DNA from: Deltaproteobacteria bacterium
GTDB taxonomy: Bacteria; Desulfobacterota; JADFXK01
Assembly: GCA_015233285.1 (NCBI GenBank)
Contig: JADFYA010000088.1
Location: forward strand, 1 to 11,222
Direction of reading: 5' to 3'
Length of the DNA stretch: 11,222 nt
The position numbers and the translations under genes were made by a program. The notes below the pieces were generated by a model. The model was not told where the DNA came from. It saw only the letters and a program-made list of their open reading frames with translations, and made no database searches. Of the stretch, positions 4,515-11,222 are shown piece after piece; the first letter of the stretch is position 1; each line of letters opens with the position of its first letter.

Positions 4515-6236
4515 ATGCCGCAAAACGAAGAAGGCCGAATCTCGATTCCGGATAGCGACAAAGAAAATACCGCCGGAATAGACCCCCCAAAAAACGATAT
4601 CGGCAACAATCCGGGCCGCCCCGGCAAAACAAGAAAGTGGCTGCTTGAAGGGCTTGGCGCCGGGATAACCCTCTGGCTCTTGGCTCAGCTCGTCCCCTGG
4701 TCCAACATCAATCCCTGGTCTAAGCCGCCGGAGACCAAGACACAGGAGACCGGTGTCTCCATCCGCGGAAATGTCAGACCGGCCAATCCCGGCCGCGGAA
4801 CCGGCAACCTCTATGCCCCGCCCCAAGAGCGATACGACACGCTGGTCAAAGAATTGGGCGTGACCCCGGCCGCCTTAAAGAATTTCTTTGAAATCATGAA
4901 GCACCGGCACGTCCCCCCGGACAAGCTGGATCACATCCTGCGGGAGATGGCGGAGCAGTACAAAAAACTCCAGCCAGACCCGGCAGCCGAAAAATCCGGC
5001 GATCCAAAGGCCGCGGCCCTTAGGGTACAGGCCGACCAGGCCGTGCAGCAGGGAGCTTTTGCCCTGGCGGAAGAGCTGCTCAACCAGGCCGGCCGGATAG
5101 ATGAGAATGCGGCCGGAAGAATAAGTCATGCGCCGAAAAGAATGACGGATAGGGCTAATCTGCGGTTTCTGTCTGCGGCCGCCTCTAAGGCCGGAGCCGG
5201 GGATCTGAAGATGATCCGGCTGGACTATCGAGCCGCCGCGGATGACTATGCCCAGGCCGCCAAGCTCGTCCCAGCCGGCTCGGATTTGATCAAAGCCGCA
5301 TATCTGAACCGGCAGGGGCAGGCCCTGTTACACGCCGGCAAGTCCCCCGAAGCGGAAGCCCCCCTAAAAGAGGCGATGGACATCAGGGACCGGCTGTTAA
5401 AGCCCAATGATCCCCGGATTGGCGAGTCTCTAAGCAACCTGGCCGCGCTGGATAGAGCCCAGGGGAAATATGCCCAGGCCGAGCCGCTCCTCAAACGGGC
5501 GTTGAAGATCATGGAGCAGGCCCTTGGGCCGGATCATCCCGACACGGCCGCGACCCTGACCAACCTGGCCCGGCTATATGAGTATCAAGGAAAATTTACC
5601 CAGGCCGAGCTGGTCTATCAACGGGATTTGAAGCTCACGGAGCAGGCCCTGGGCCCGGATCATCCCCGGTTGGCCGTGACCCTGAACAACCTGGCCGAGC
5701 TAGACCGGGCTCAGGGAAAGTATGACCAGGCCGAACCGCTCTATCAACGGGCCTTGAAGATCACGGAGAAAGCCCTGGGTCCGGATCATCCCCGGCTGGC
5801 CGCGACCCTGAACAACCTGGCCGGGCTGTACCAAACCCAGAAGAAGTACGACCAGGCCGAACCGCTCTATCAACGGTCGTTGAAGATCACGGAGAAGGTC
5901 TTGGGGCCGGATCATCCCGACACGGCCATGACCATGAACAACCTGGCCGCGCTATATTATGCCCGGAAAAAGTACGACCAGGCCGAGCCGTTATATCAAC
6001 GGGCCTTGGAGATCAAAGAAAAAGCCCTGGGTCCGGAGCATCCCGATACGGCCACGAGCCTAAACAACCTGGCCGCGCTATACCAGGCCCAGGGAAAATA
6101 CGCCCAGGCCGAGCCGCTCTATAAACGGGCTTTGGAGATCAAGGAGAAAGCCCTGGGCCCGGAGCATCCGGACACGGCCGGAGTCCGCAATAATTTGGCT
6201 AAGATTCAAGAATTGTCGGCCAAGGCGCAAAAGTGA
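4515..6236 (+). CDS. Membrane-anchored TPR protein (kinesin light chain-type repeats)
   Basis: A 573-residue protein starting at 4515 (GGAGG six bases upstream); the longer open frame to 4332 is MITE-derived. Residues 1-41 are polar with basic GKTRK before one membrane segment at about 42-62 (WLLEGLGAGITLWLLAQLV), giving N-in topology with the rest outside the cytoplasm if the anchor is used. Residues 105-152 form a helical segment (ELGVTPAALKNFFEI, VPPDKLDHILREMAEQYKKL) of a type I have seen ahead of TPRs in large bacterial TPR proteins. Helical repeats start near 168. From 260 to 300 lies one diverged 42-residue KLC-type repeat, then six close copies at 301-552 with the pattern NNLAxLYxxQxKYxQAEPLYxRALxIxEKALGPxHP, and a partial copy to 573. 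Such arrays are protein-binding scaffolds; the partner is unknown. No catalytic domain is present. The gene is GC-rich, unlike the neighbouring toxin-antitoxin genes. Confidence 0.93.
   Translation: MPQNEEGRISIPDSDKENTAGIDPPKNDIGNNPGRPGKTRKWLLEGLGAGITLWLLAQLVPWSNINPWSKPPETKTQETGVSIRGNVRPANPGRGTGNLYAPPQERYDTLVKELGVTPAALKNFFEIMKHRHVPPDKLDHILREMAEQYKKLQPDPAAEKSGDPKAAALRVQADQAVQQGAFALAEELLNQAGRIDENAAGRISHAPKRMTDRANLRFLSAAASKAGAGDLKMIRLDYRAAADDYAQAAKLVPAGSDLIKAAYLNRQGQALLHAGKSPEAEAPLKEAMDIRDRLLKPNDPRIGESLSNLAALDRAQGKYAQAEPLLKRALKIMEQALGPDHPDTAATLTNLARLYEYQGKFTQAELVYQRDLKLTEQALGPDHPRLAVTLNNLAELDRAQGKYDQAEPLYQRALKITEKALGPDHPRLAATLNNLAGLYQTQKKYDQAEPLYQRSLKITEKVLGPDHPDTAMTMNNLAALYYARKKYDQAEPLYQRALEIKEKALGPEHPDTATSLNNLAALYQAQGKYAQAEPLYKRALEIKEKALGPEHPDTAGVRNNLAKIQELSAKAQK
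5415..6170 (+). repeat. Six tandem 126-bp repeats encoding TPRs
   Basis: Six consecutive 126-base units each encode one 42-residue TPR (301-552 of the protein), with a partial seventh running to the stop. Units 3-6 are especially alike at DNA level (gaccaggccgaaccgctcta and gatcatccc recur), which suggests recent duplication and possible copy-number variation. Confidence 0.85.
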
Positions 6237-6306
6237 AGCCGGATTCGCCGGGGCTATCGGGTTAATGAGGAAAGTAGCGGGGTCAACGGTATGCCGCGAC
6301 CCAATC

Positions 6307-6409
6307 TCATTGACTTAAGATTCCGGTTTGGTTTTCGCATCACCCAGGGTCAGCGAAGCGCCACCCTGGGGATATGGTTACAATACGCACGGCACCCTTA
6401 AGTCAATGA
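6307..6409. repeat. REP/MITE-like palindromic element
   Basis: The outer 13-base inverted repeat is perfect: tcattgacttaag (6307-6319) and cttaagtcaatga (6397-6409). An inner hairpin CCCAGGGT...ACCCTGGG spans 6343-6370. Those 28 bases recur exactly, in reverse orientation, at 11062-11089, and the similarity continues through atggttacaatacgc and on to the outer arm. It follows the TPR gene and may act as a transcript 3' end structure. Confidence 0.75.
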
Positions 6410-6583
6410 CATTGACAAGCAACAAGTAACCCGCCAAACCGGGCTAAATAAAATTCTTGCACTTTCGGGTGGGATAATATACGATATATATTGACTAATC
6501 AGTGGTGATTCGGTTGCCGGTTTTTTCAACAAATGACTGGCAATAAAGGGCGGTCTTTTCAAATTATGGAGGCTACGGGAACA
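6410..6583 (+). other. Leader region of the RelE-type module
   Basis: No separate gene is seen. It contains the promoter candidate at 6457-6485, and an in-frame ATG at 6533 without a ribosome binding site. The stretch around 6471-6495 is strongly AT-rich and alternates T and A (ataatatacgatatatatt), a likely operator for autoregulation; that is inference. Confidence 0.4.
6457..6485 (+). promoter_or_regulatory. Candidate promoter of the RelE-type module
   Basis: TTGCAC (6457-6462), a 17-base spacer and TACGAT (6480-6485) make a moderate sigma70 match. Confidence 0.4.
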
Positions 6584-6859
6584 ATGCCAACGGCAAGAAT
6601 CATTGAGCACGTTAAAGGAAGCGAGCTGCCGGCCGGCTTGCTGGAAAGGTTTGGTTTCTATCCAGATCAAACTTTTACCATTACCCTGGAAGATGAAGAC
6701 GAAAATATGCCCCCGGAGGAAGCTTTCCGGCCGGAGTTCGTAGCGGAAATGGAACGGCGGGATAGAGAATATTTAGCAGGCAAATCTAATGGGACTATCT
6801 GCCGCACCAAAGAAGAAGACGATGCCTTCTTCGATTCTGTTTGGGGAAATGATGACTAA
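6584..6859 (+). CDS. Putative antitoxin of RelE-type module
   Basis: A 91-residue protein if begun at the ATG at 6584, chosen because GGAGG (6568-6572) precedes it; in-frame ATGs at 6533 and 6566 would lengthen it but lack a good ribosome binding site. It begins MPTARIIEHVKGSELPAGLL and continues with a strand-like PDQTFTITLEDEDE, then a very acidic helical C-terminal half (EFVAEMERRDREYLAG, TKEEDDAFFDSVWGNDD). I do not recognise a named DNA-binding fold. Its role is inferred from position: its stop overlaps the start of a RelE/ParE-type toxin, and its acidic tail is what antitoxins use to wrap basic toxins. It may also bind the AT-rich site upstream of it. Confidence 0.7.
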   Translation: MPTARIIEHVKGSELPAGLLERFGFYPDQTFTITLEDEDENMPPEEAFRPEFVAEMERRDREYLAGKSNGTICRTKEEDDAFFDSVWGNDD

Positions 6860-7112
6860 ATATAACAAGTATTATGAAGATAATTTCAAGAAGGACCTAA
6901 AAAAATTGAGGTATAATTTTGATCTGCAAAAAAGGCTGCGGTGCAAAATAGATAAAATCTTAGAAGATCCCTATCATTATAAGACATTGCGTAACGTGCT
7001 TAAAAACCGGTGCCGTGTACACATTGGCAGTTTTGTTTTGATCTTTCGAGTGGTGGAAGAAAAAAATCTGGTTGTTTTTGAAGGTCTTAATCATCACGAC
7101 GACGCCTACTAA
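6852..7112 (+). CDS. RelE/ParE superfamily toxin
   Basis: An 86-residue basic protein. It begins MTKYNKYYEDNFKKDLKKL and ends with the strand-rich core RVHIGSFVLIFRVVEEKNLV, then VFEGLNHHDDAY; this C-terminal pattern (R-V-x-I-G-x-x-x-L-I-F-x-V and a final H-x-D-x-Y) is characteristic of RelE/StbE-type toxins. RelE members cut mRNA in the ribosome; ParE members act on gyrase, and the sequence does not decide between them. Two adjacent ATGs (6849, 6852) are in frame; GGGG at 6843-6846 is better spaced for 6852. It overlaps the end of the upstream antitoxin-like gene by eight bases, so the two are translationally coupled. Confidence 0.82.
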   Translation: MTKYNKYYEDNFKKDLKKLRYNFDLQKRLRCKIDKILEDPYHYKTLRNVLKNRCRVHIGSFVLIFRVVEEKNLVVFEGLNHHDDAY

Positions 7113-7369
7113 ACTCGATAGAAATTCGTCCGGTGCCCCGTCAACCCGCTCCCCGCTCCCCGCCGCATTTCCCAGGGCGTTGCCCCGGTCTAACCTAGAG
7201 CGCCCCGTTGGGGTTCAATCGGAATAGACCATTTATTAGAATCACATCCGATTATCCTGTCCCTTAAATCAATATATTACCTCCCCCATAAAAAAACCTG
7301 CCAATTCTGAGGCTGTCTGGATTTACCCGGCTTAAGCATATCGCCTCCGTTCACCCCGCCCGCCATGCC
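7113..7369. other. Intergenic region downstream of the RelE-type toxin
   Basis: No gene is seen. It contains the REP-like element at 7171-7214. The remaining sequence, including ccccgctccccgc near 7149 and an A-run at 7291-7297, shows no further clear structure. Confidence 0.5.
7171..7214. repeat. REP-like two-hairpin element, degenerate
   Basis: cccagggcgttgccccgg forms a degenerate first hairpin; after the linker tctaacctagagcg, CCCC-gtt-GGGG forms the second. The same architecture (CCCAGGG hairpin, CTA-containing linker, CCCC/GGGG hairpin) is found at 11062-11114. Confidence 0.6.
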
Positions 7370-7418
7370 GAAAATTCTGGTGTTATCATGATAATCTGAT
7401 ATAATGTCCTTGATCTTA
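7370..7418 (+). repeat. Promoter-bearing repeat, copy B
   Basis: Aligns without gaps to 2232-2280. It retains the extended -10 TG-A-TATAAT (7397-7405), so it could start a transcript near 7412 that runs through the MITE into the kinase gene. The last bases, tgatcttaa, join directly to the left end of the MITE. Confidence 0.65.
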
Positions 7419-7601
7419 ACCTGAGTTCGACTAGTATGCTAAGCGATTATCATCAAGGGCCATGATTCAATCCGCAGATTGCACCGATTTGCGCAGATCA
7501 GGGCCAAAATAGATTTGTGACTCTTTTCCATCTGCGTTTATCTGGGTAATCTGTGGATACATTTCTGGTAGTTAATTAAAAAAACTCGCCCAACTCAGGT
7601 T
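7418..7601. mobile_element. MITE-like palindromic element, copy 2 (184 bp)
   Basis: The ends are aacctgagttcgactagt (7418-7435) and the complement actcgcccaactcaggtt (7584-7601). The inner arms lie at 7469-7498 and 7530-7558. Most of the element matches copy 1 at 4271-4452 in the same orientation, with scattered differences mainly in the middle loop and the right arm. It lies about 110 bases before the kinase start, as copy 1 lies just before the TPR gene. Confidence 0.8.
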
Positions 7602-7708
7602 GATCCGACCTTTTTTCCGATGGTCCAAAAAATGCCGGGGAGCCACGCGGCCGTCGCCTACACCCAAACCGCTTTTGATCGCCTTGGGAGCGTAGCAAAA
7701 AACGGAAC
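7602..7708 (+). other. Leader of the histidine kinase gene
   Basis: No gene, strong promoter or riboswitch is recognised in these 107 bases. The ribosome binding site is weak: CGGA at 7703-7706 is two bases from the first ATG and five from the second. Confidence 0.4.
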
Positions 7709-10700
7709 ATGATGAAATCAACCAATAAAAAACAGGGGTTTGCCATTACTGCCCGCGATGCAAGCCGTTTTCTTGGGCCCCCAACTTCAGGTCGGAGGCC
7801 GCACAGAGCCTGGATCTGGGCCCTCCCGGCCGTCTGGGCGCTTGGAGTCGGGCTGGCATTGTGGTTGAACCTGGCTCATATTGACCGGGCGGTCACAGAG
7901 CTGATCCGCCTTTACCAGAACGAGGAACTGCTCGTTCAAAGCGCTATCTGGGGTGTGGTTTTGTTGTTGCTCGGAGTGGGCGCCTGGAAGGTCCAGCGCC
8001 GCGGGCGCGAGCGCGACCAGGCCCAAGAGGCCCTACAAGAGAGTGAACAGAGGTACCGGACACTCGTGGAGGACAGTTTCGACGGGATCTTTTTGCAGAA
8101 AGGAACCACGATAGTCTTCGCCAATAACCGTCTGCATGAAATACTCGGCTATGAACCGGAAGAGCTCATTGGCCGGGACCATTGGATCATATTTCACCCT
8201 GAAGACCAGCCAATGATTCGGGCCAGAACCCAGGCCCGCTTGAACGGGGAACCCCTAACGGATCGGTGTGAAGTCAGACTCCTGTCAAAACAAGGAACCG
8301 GGATCGATGGAGAAGTCAGGGCTAAGATATTCTCCTTTGAGGAAGAACCCGGCATTCAGGTCTGGGTCAGAGACATCAGCGAACAGAAGCGCTCAAAGGA
8401 GAAATTCCAGACCCTTATCGAAAACGTCCCGTTCGGAACGGTAATCATCCTGGAGGATGGAGCGCTGGGCTATTGTAGCCCTCAGGTATTTGATATGTTT
8501 GGGTATGATCCGGAAGATTTTCCCGATCAGGCGGCCTGGATGCGAAAGGCCTTTCCTGACTCCGTCTACCGGAAAGAGGTGGTCGCCACCTGGATTAACG
8601 ATATGCATGAGGCCGGACCTGGAACCCAGAGGCCGAGAGTCTTCACGGTCACCAGCGGTGATGGGACCAGGAAGCAGGTGTTTTTCAGGCCCGTCCAGCT
8701 CCGGACAGGCGAACACCTGATTACGTTGGAGGATATTACCGGCCGCAAGAAGATAGAAGCGGAATTACAGCGTTTGAACCGGGCCTTAAGGACGTTGACC
8801 GAATGCAATCAGGCCTTGATTCGGGCCCAGGATGAAGCCACCCTGGTGACCGGCGTTTGCCGTATTCTGGTCGAGCAAGGCGGCTATCACATGGCCTGGT
8901 TCGGCCTGGCGGAGCAGGATGAATCCAAAACGGTGCGGCCTATTGCCCAGGCCGGACTTGAGGACGGATACCTCAGCGCCACCCGCATATCCTGGGATGA
9001 CACCGAGACCGGCCGCGGCCCCACCGGCACCGCCATCCGGACCGGGCAGCCCGTGGTCGCCCGGAATATCCCCGTCAAGCACTCATTTGAGCTTTGGCGC
9101 AAAGCGGCCATGCAGCGGCATTATGCCTCTTCCGTGGCCCTGCCGTTGAAGCGTGACAACCGCGTTTTCGGGGCGTTGAACGTGTATGCCGGCGAGCCGG
9201 ACGCCTTCAGTGACGAGGAAGTCAGGTTGTTGGCTGAACTGGCCGATGATCTGGCCTACGGCATCACCGCGTTACGCGCCCATGCCGAGCGGGAGCAGGC
9301 CGAAGAGCGGCTGGTGGAGAGCGAGCGAAAGTATCGTGAACTGGTCGAGCATGCCTGCAGCATCATTCTGCGCTGGACCAGAGACGGAAAGATCACCTTT
9401 TTAAACGAGTTCGGCCAAAAATTCTTTGGTTACTCTTATGAGGAGATTATCGGGCGCCATGTGGTCGGCACGATCGTTCCTATGACGGACAATACGGGTC
9501 GCGACCTGGGTCCGCTGATGGACCGGATCCTGGCAGATCCAAAGGCGTTCGAACGAAACGTCAACGAGAACATGCGGCGCAGCGGAGAGCGCGTTCTGGT
9601 CGCCTGGACCAATAAAATCGTCCCGGATGACCAGGGAAACATTGCCGAGGTCCTGAGCATCGGAATGGACATCACGGAGCTCAAACGGGCCCAGGATGAA
9701 CTCAAGGAGAGGAACGAGGAGCTCCGCGCCATCAACCGGATTGTTTCGGCCGTCACGGGCTTTCTGGACCTTAAGGCTGTCCTGGCCCAGGTGCTGGACG
9801 AGGCCTTGGCCCTGGTTGGGTTGGAGGGTGGCACGGTCTGTCTGGTGGCGCCGGATGAAGCACTGGAATTGGCCGCCTCCCGGGCCATCTCCAAAGCGAC
9901 CAACCAGGACCTGACCGGCAGCAATGTTCGGGTAGGGGACTGCCTGTGCGGTGAGTGCGCCCGGACCTTAAAGCCGTTGATCCTGCACAACCGCCAGGAA
10001 GTCCTGGCCTACGCGACGTTGGAATCCACTCGGGGAGACCTGATTAATTTCCATGCAGCCTACCCGCTGGTCACGGCCAGCCGGTGCGTCGGCGTTTTGT
10101 GTTTGTTCACCCGCACCGAAATAAAACCACCGGAGCACAGGCTGAACCTCCTGGAAACCGTTACCGGACAGCTAGCCCTGGCCATTGAGAATTCCCAGCT
10201 TTACGAGGCATCTCACCGGCACGCGGTGGAGTTGGAGCAGATCGTGGCCGAGCGGACCGGGGAACTGGCCCAGGCCAAGGAGCGGGCCGAGGCGGCCGAC
10301 CATATCAAATCTGCTTTTCTGGCCAATATGTCACACGAGCTGCGCACGCCGCTCAACTCAATTATCGGCTTCACCGGCATCATCCTGCAGGGACTGGCCG
10401 GGCCGTTGAATTCGGAACAGAGCAAACAGCTCGAAATGGTCCGGTCCAGCTCCCGCCACTTGCTGGCCCTGATCAACGACGTGCTCGACATCTCCAAGAT
10501 CGAAGCGGGGCAACTCGAAGTGGCCATGGAGCAGTTCGACCTGGGTGCATCCATCAACAAGGTCTTAGGCATCGTCACCCCACTGGCTGAAAAGAAAGGT
10601 CTGGCTCTTCGGGCCCAAATCGCGCCCGGACTTGACGAGGCCGTCGGAGACCAGCGCCGAGTCGAACAGATTCTACTCAACCTGCTTAATAACGCCATCA

Positions 10701-11020
10701 AGTTCACCGATAGCGGGGAAGTCGCGCTGAAGACCGAACTGGTTTATGATTTCAAGTCTCCGGAGGGGATGGCCGGGCAGACCGCCGTCCGGCTCCGCGT
10801 TTCCGACACCGGGATAGGAATAACGTCCGCTGATCTCACGACCTTGTTTCAACCTTTCCGGCAGATTGAATCCGGCCTGTCGCGAAATTACGAAGGGACG
10901 GGCCTGGGCCTGGCCATTTGCCGGCGCCTGGCCGAGTTGATGGGCGGCGATATCAGCGCCGAAAGCACATGGACCAAAGGCAGCACGTTCAGCTTCACCT
11001 TTCCGCTACAAAGGTCGTAA
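7709..11020 (+). CDS. Membrane-bound PAS/GAF sensor histidine kinase
   Basis: A 1103-residue sensor kinase. Two membrane segments (about 34-53 and 76-95) bracket a loop of only some 22 residues, so sensing is probably by the cytoplasmic domains. These are, in order: PAS1 (about 112-228), PAS2 (231-347), GAF1 (375-525), PAS3 (536-662), GAF2 (685-830), a coiled coil (835-868), the HisKA dimerisation domain (869-935) and HATPase_c (980-1098). The phospho-accepting residue is His876 in SHELRTP. The ATPase boxes are complete: N (QILLNLLNNAIKF, Asn991-995), G1 (DTGIGI, Asp1033), F (FQPF, 1047-1050) and G2 (GTGLGL, 1063-1068). There is no receiver domain and no response regulator in view, so the partner is encoded elsewhere. 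GAF2 has a CxCxxC cluster (Cys745, 747, 750). Two ATGs (7709, 7712) are possible starts. The ligand is not identifiable. Confidence 0.97.
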   Translation: MMKSTNKKQGFAITARDASRFLGPPTSGRRPHRAWIWALPAVWALGVGLALWLNLAHIDRAVTELIRLYQNEELLVQSAIWGVVLLLLGVGAWKVQRRGRERDQAQEALQESEQRYRTLVEDSFDGIFLQKGTTIVFANNRLHEILGYEPEELIGRDHWIIFHPEDQPMIRARTQARLNGEPLTDRCEVRLLSKQGTGIDGEVRAKIFSFEEEPGIQVWVRDISEQKRSKEKFQTLIENVPFGTVIILEDGALGYCSPQVFDMFGYDPEDFPDQAAWMRKAFPDSVYRKEVVATWINDMHEAGPGTQRPRVFTVTSGDGTRKQVFFRPVQLRTGEHLITLEDITGRKKIEAELQRLNRALRTLTECNQALIRAQDEATLVTGVCRILVEQGGYHMAWFGLAEQDESKTVRPIAQAGLEDGYLSATRISWDDTETGRGPTGTAIRTGQPVVARNIPVKHSFELWRKAAMQRHYASSVALPLKRDNRVFGALNVYAGEPDAFSDEEVRLLAELADDLAYGITALRAHAEREQAEERLVESERKYRELVEHACSIILRWTRDGKITFLNEFGQKFFGYSYEEIIGRHVVGTIVPMTDNTGRDLGPLMDRILADPKAFERNVNENMRRSGERVLVAWTNKIVPDDQGNIAEVLSIGMDITELKRAQDELKERNEELRAINRIVSAVTGFLDLKAVLAQVLDEALALVGLEGGTVCLVAPDEALELAASRAISKATNQDLTGSNVRVGDCLCGECARTLKPLILHNRQEVLAYATLESTRGDLINFHAAYPLVTASRCVGVLCLFTRTEIKPPEHRLNLLETVTGQLALAIENSQLYEASHRHAVELEQIVAERTGELAQAKERAEAADHIKSAFLANMSHELRTPLNSIIGFTGIILQGLAGPLNSEQSKQLEMVRSSSRHLLALINDVLDISKIEAGQLEVAMEQFDLGASINKVLGIVTPLAEKKGLALRAQIAPGLDEAVGDQRRVEQILLNLLNNAIKFTDSGEVALKTELVYDFKSPEGMAGQTAVRLRVSDTGIGITSADLTTLFQPFRQIESGLSRNYEGTGLGLAICRRLAELMGGDISAESTWTKGSTFSFTFPLQRS

Positions 11021-11114
11021 TGTTATTGAGTTAAAGGTGTTGAGCGTATTGGAACCATGTACCCAGGGTGGCGCTTCGCTGACCCTGGGCTAGATTAGGT
11101 AACCCCTCCGGGGT
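11018..11114. repeat. REP-like element downstream of the kinase
   Basis: CCCAGGGT (11062-11069) and ACCCTGGG (11082-11089) form a hairpin identical over 28 bases to 6343-6370 in reverse orientation. To its left, ttattgagttaaaggtgttg matches the outer arm of that element; to its right, ACCCC-tcc-GGGGT (11102-11114) forms a second hairpin as at 7171-7214. It therefore combines parts of both REP forms seen in the window, and it overlaps the end of the kinase gene by three bases. Confidence 0.7.
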
Positions 11115-11222
11115 ATTAGGACGGTGGCCTGGTCAATGGTGAGTTTAGCCCCGGCAATGAACCGTCAAGACTGATAACCGGGTCTTGAATGGAGGGACTC
11201 TCATTTCCCCGAAGGGGAAAAA
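11115..11222. other. 3' intergenic region with small hairpins
   Basis: No gene is seen. tcaagac (11165-11171) and gtcttga (11182-11188) are inverted repeats. TTTCCCC-gaa-GGGGAAA (11204-11220) forms a tight hairpin followed by further A; in the minus direction the complementary strand would read hairpin then a few T. It is cut by the window end, so a terminator call is not secure. Confidence 0.35.

Noticed and set aside
5415..6233. Tandem repeats as a possible CRISPR array
   Set aside because: The 126-bp period, lack of spacers and preserved reading frame show that these are protein-coding TPR units.
9436..10707. Long minus-strand ORFs (184 and 164 codons) inside the kinase gene
   Set aside because: Typical shadows of a GC-rich gene: Ser/Arg-rich, no ribosome binding site, and opposite to intact GAF, PAS and HisKA domains.
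1..11222. tRNA, rRNA or CRISPR loci
   Set aside because: I saw no tRNA cloverleaf, rRNA core or regularly spaced short repeat array on either strand when reading by eye.

Overview
The window looks like a bacterial chromosome segment of roughly 50% GC. Two large GC-rich host-type genes (a TPR protein and a hybrid-sensor histidine kinase) alternate with AT-richer accessory modules and many short repeats. A class I cyclic-di-GMP riboswitch, Shine-Dalgarno sites, sigma70-type promoters, a possible sigma54 promoter, KLC-type TPR repeats and a multi-PAS/GAF kinase together suggest an environmental Gram-negative. A deltaproteobacterial (Desulfobacterota-like) lineage is my best guess, but this is inference and no taxonomic marker gene is present.

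Layout. (1) 1-904, minus strand: the N-terminal 183 codons of a secreted protein run off the left edge. Its leader carries a c-di-GMP-I riboswitch (about 770-866), an intrinsic terminator (705-737) and a candidate sigma54-like promoter (889-904), so the protein is probably switched by c-di-GMP. (2) 1170-2033: a Fic protein, preceded by an overlapping 29-codon ORF that may be its antitoxin, and facing a small coiled-coil ORF on the minus strand. (3) 2052-3863: a UPF0175/PIN (DUF3368) toxin-antitoxin pair flanked on both sides by decayed 3' ends of a tyrosine-recombinase-like gene, followed by a minus-strand MntA/HepT pair. (4) 3864-4514: intergenic DNA with short repeats and a 182-bp MITE-like element. 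(5) 4515-6236: a membrane-anchored TPR protein with tandem 126-bp repeats. (6) 6237-7112: a REP-like element and a RelE/ParE-type toxin with its partner. (7) 7113-7708: a REP element, a copy of a promoter-bearing repeat, and the second MITE copy. (8) 7709-11020: a two-TM, three-PAS, two-GAF histidine kinase without a receiver domain, followed by another REP element.

Taken together, the central 6 kb (1170-7112) holds four toxin-antitoxin-type modules separated by repeats and recombinase remnants, which reads as an accumulation hotspot between host genes. The kinase and the c-di-GMP-controlled secreted protein are both signalling-related, but nothing in the sequence links them directly. Names and functions rest on motifs read by eye; no database search was possible.
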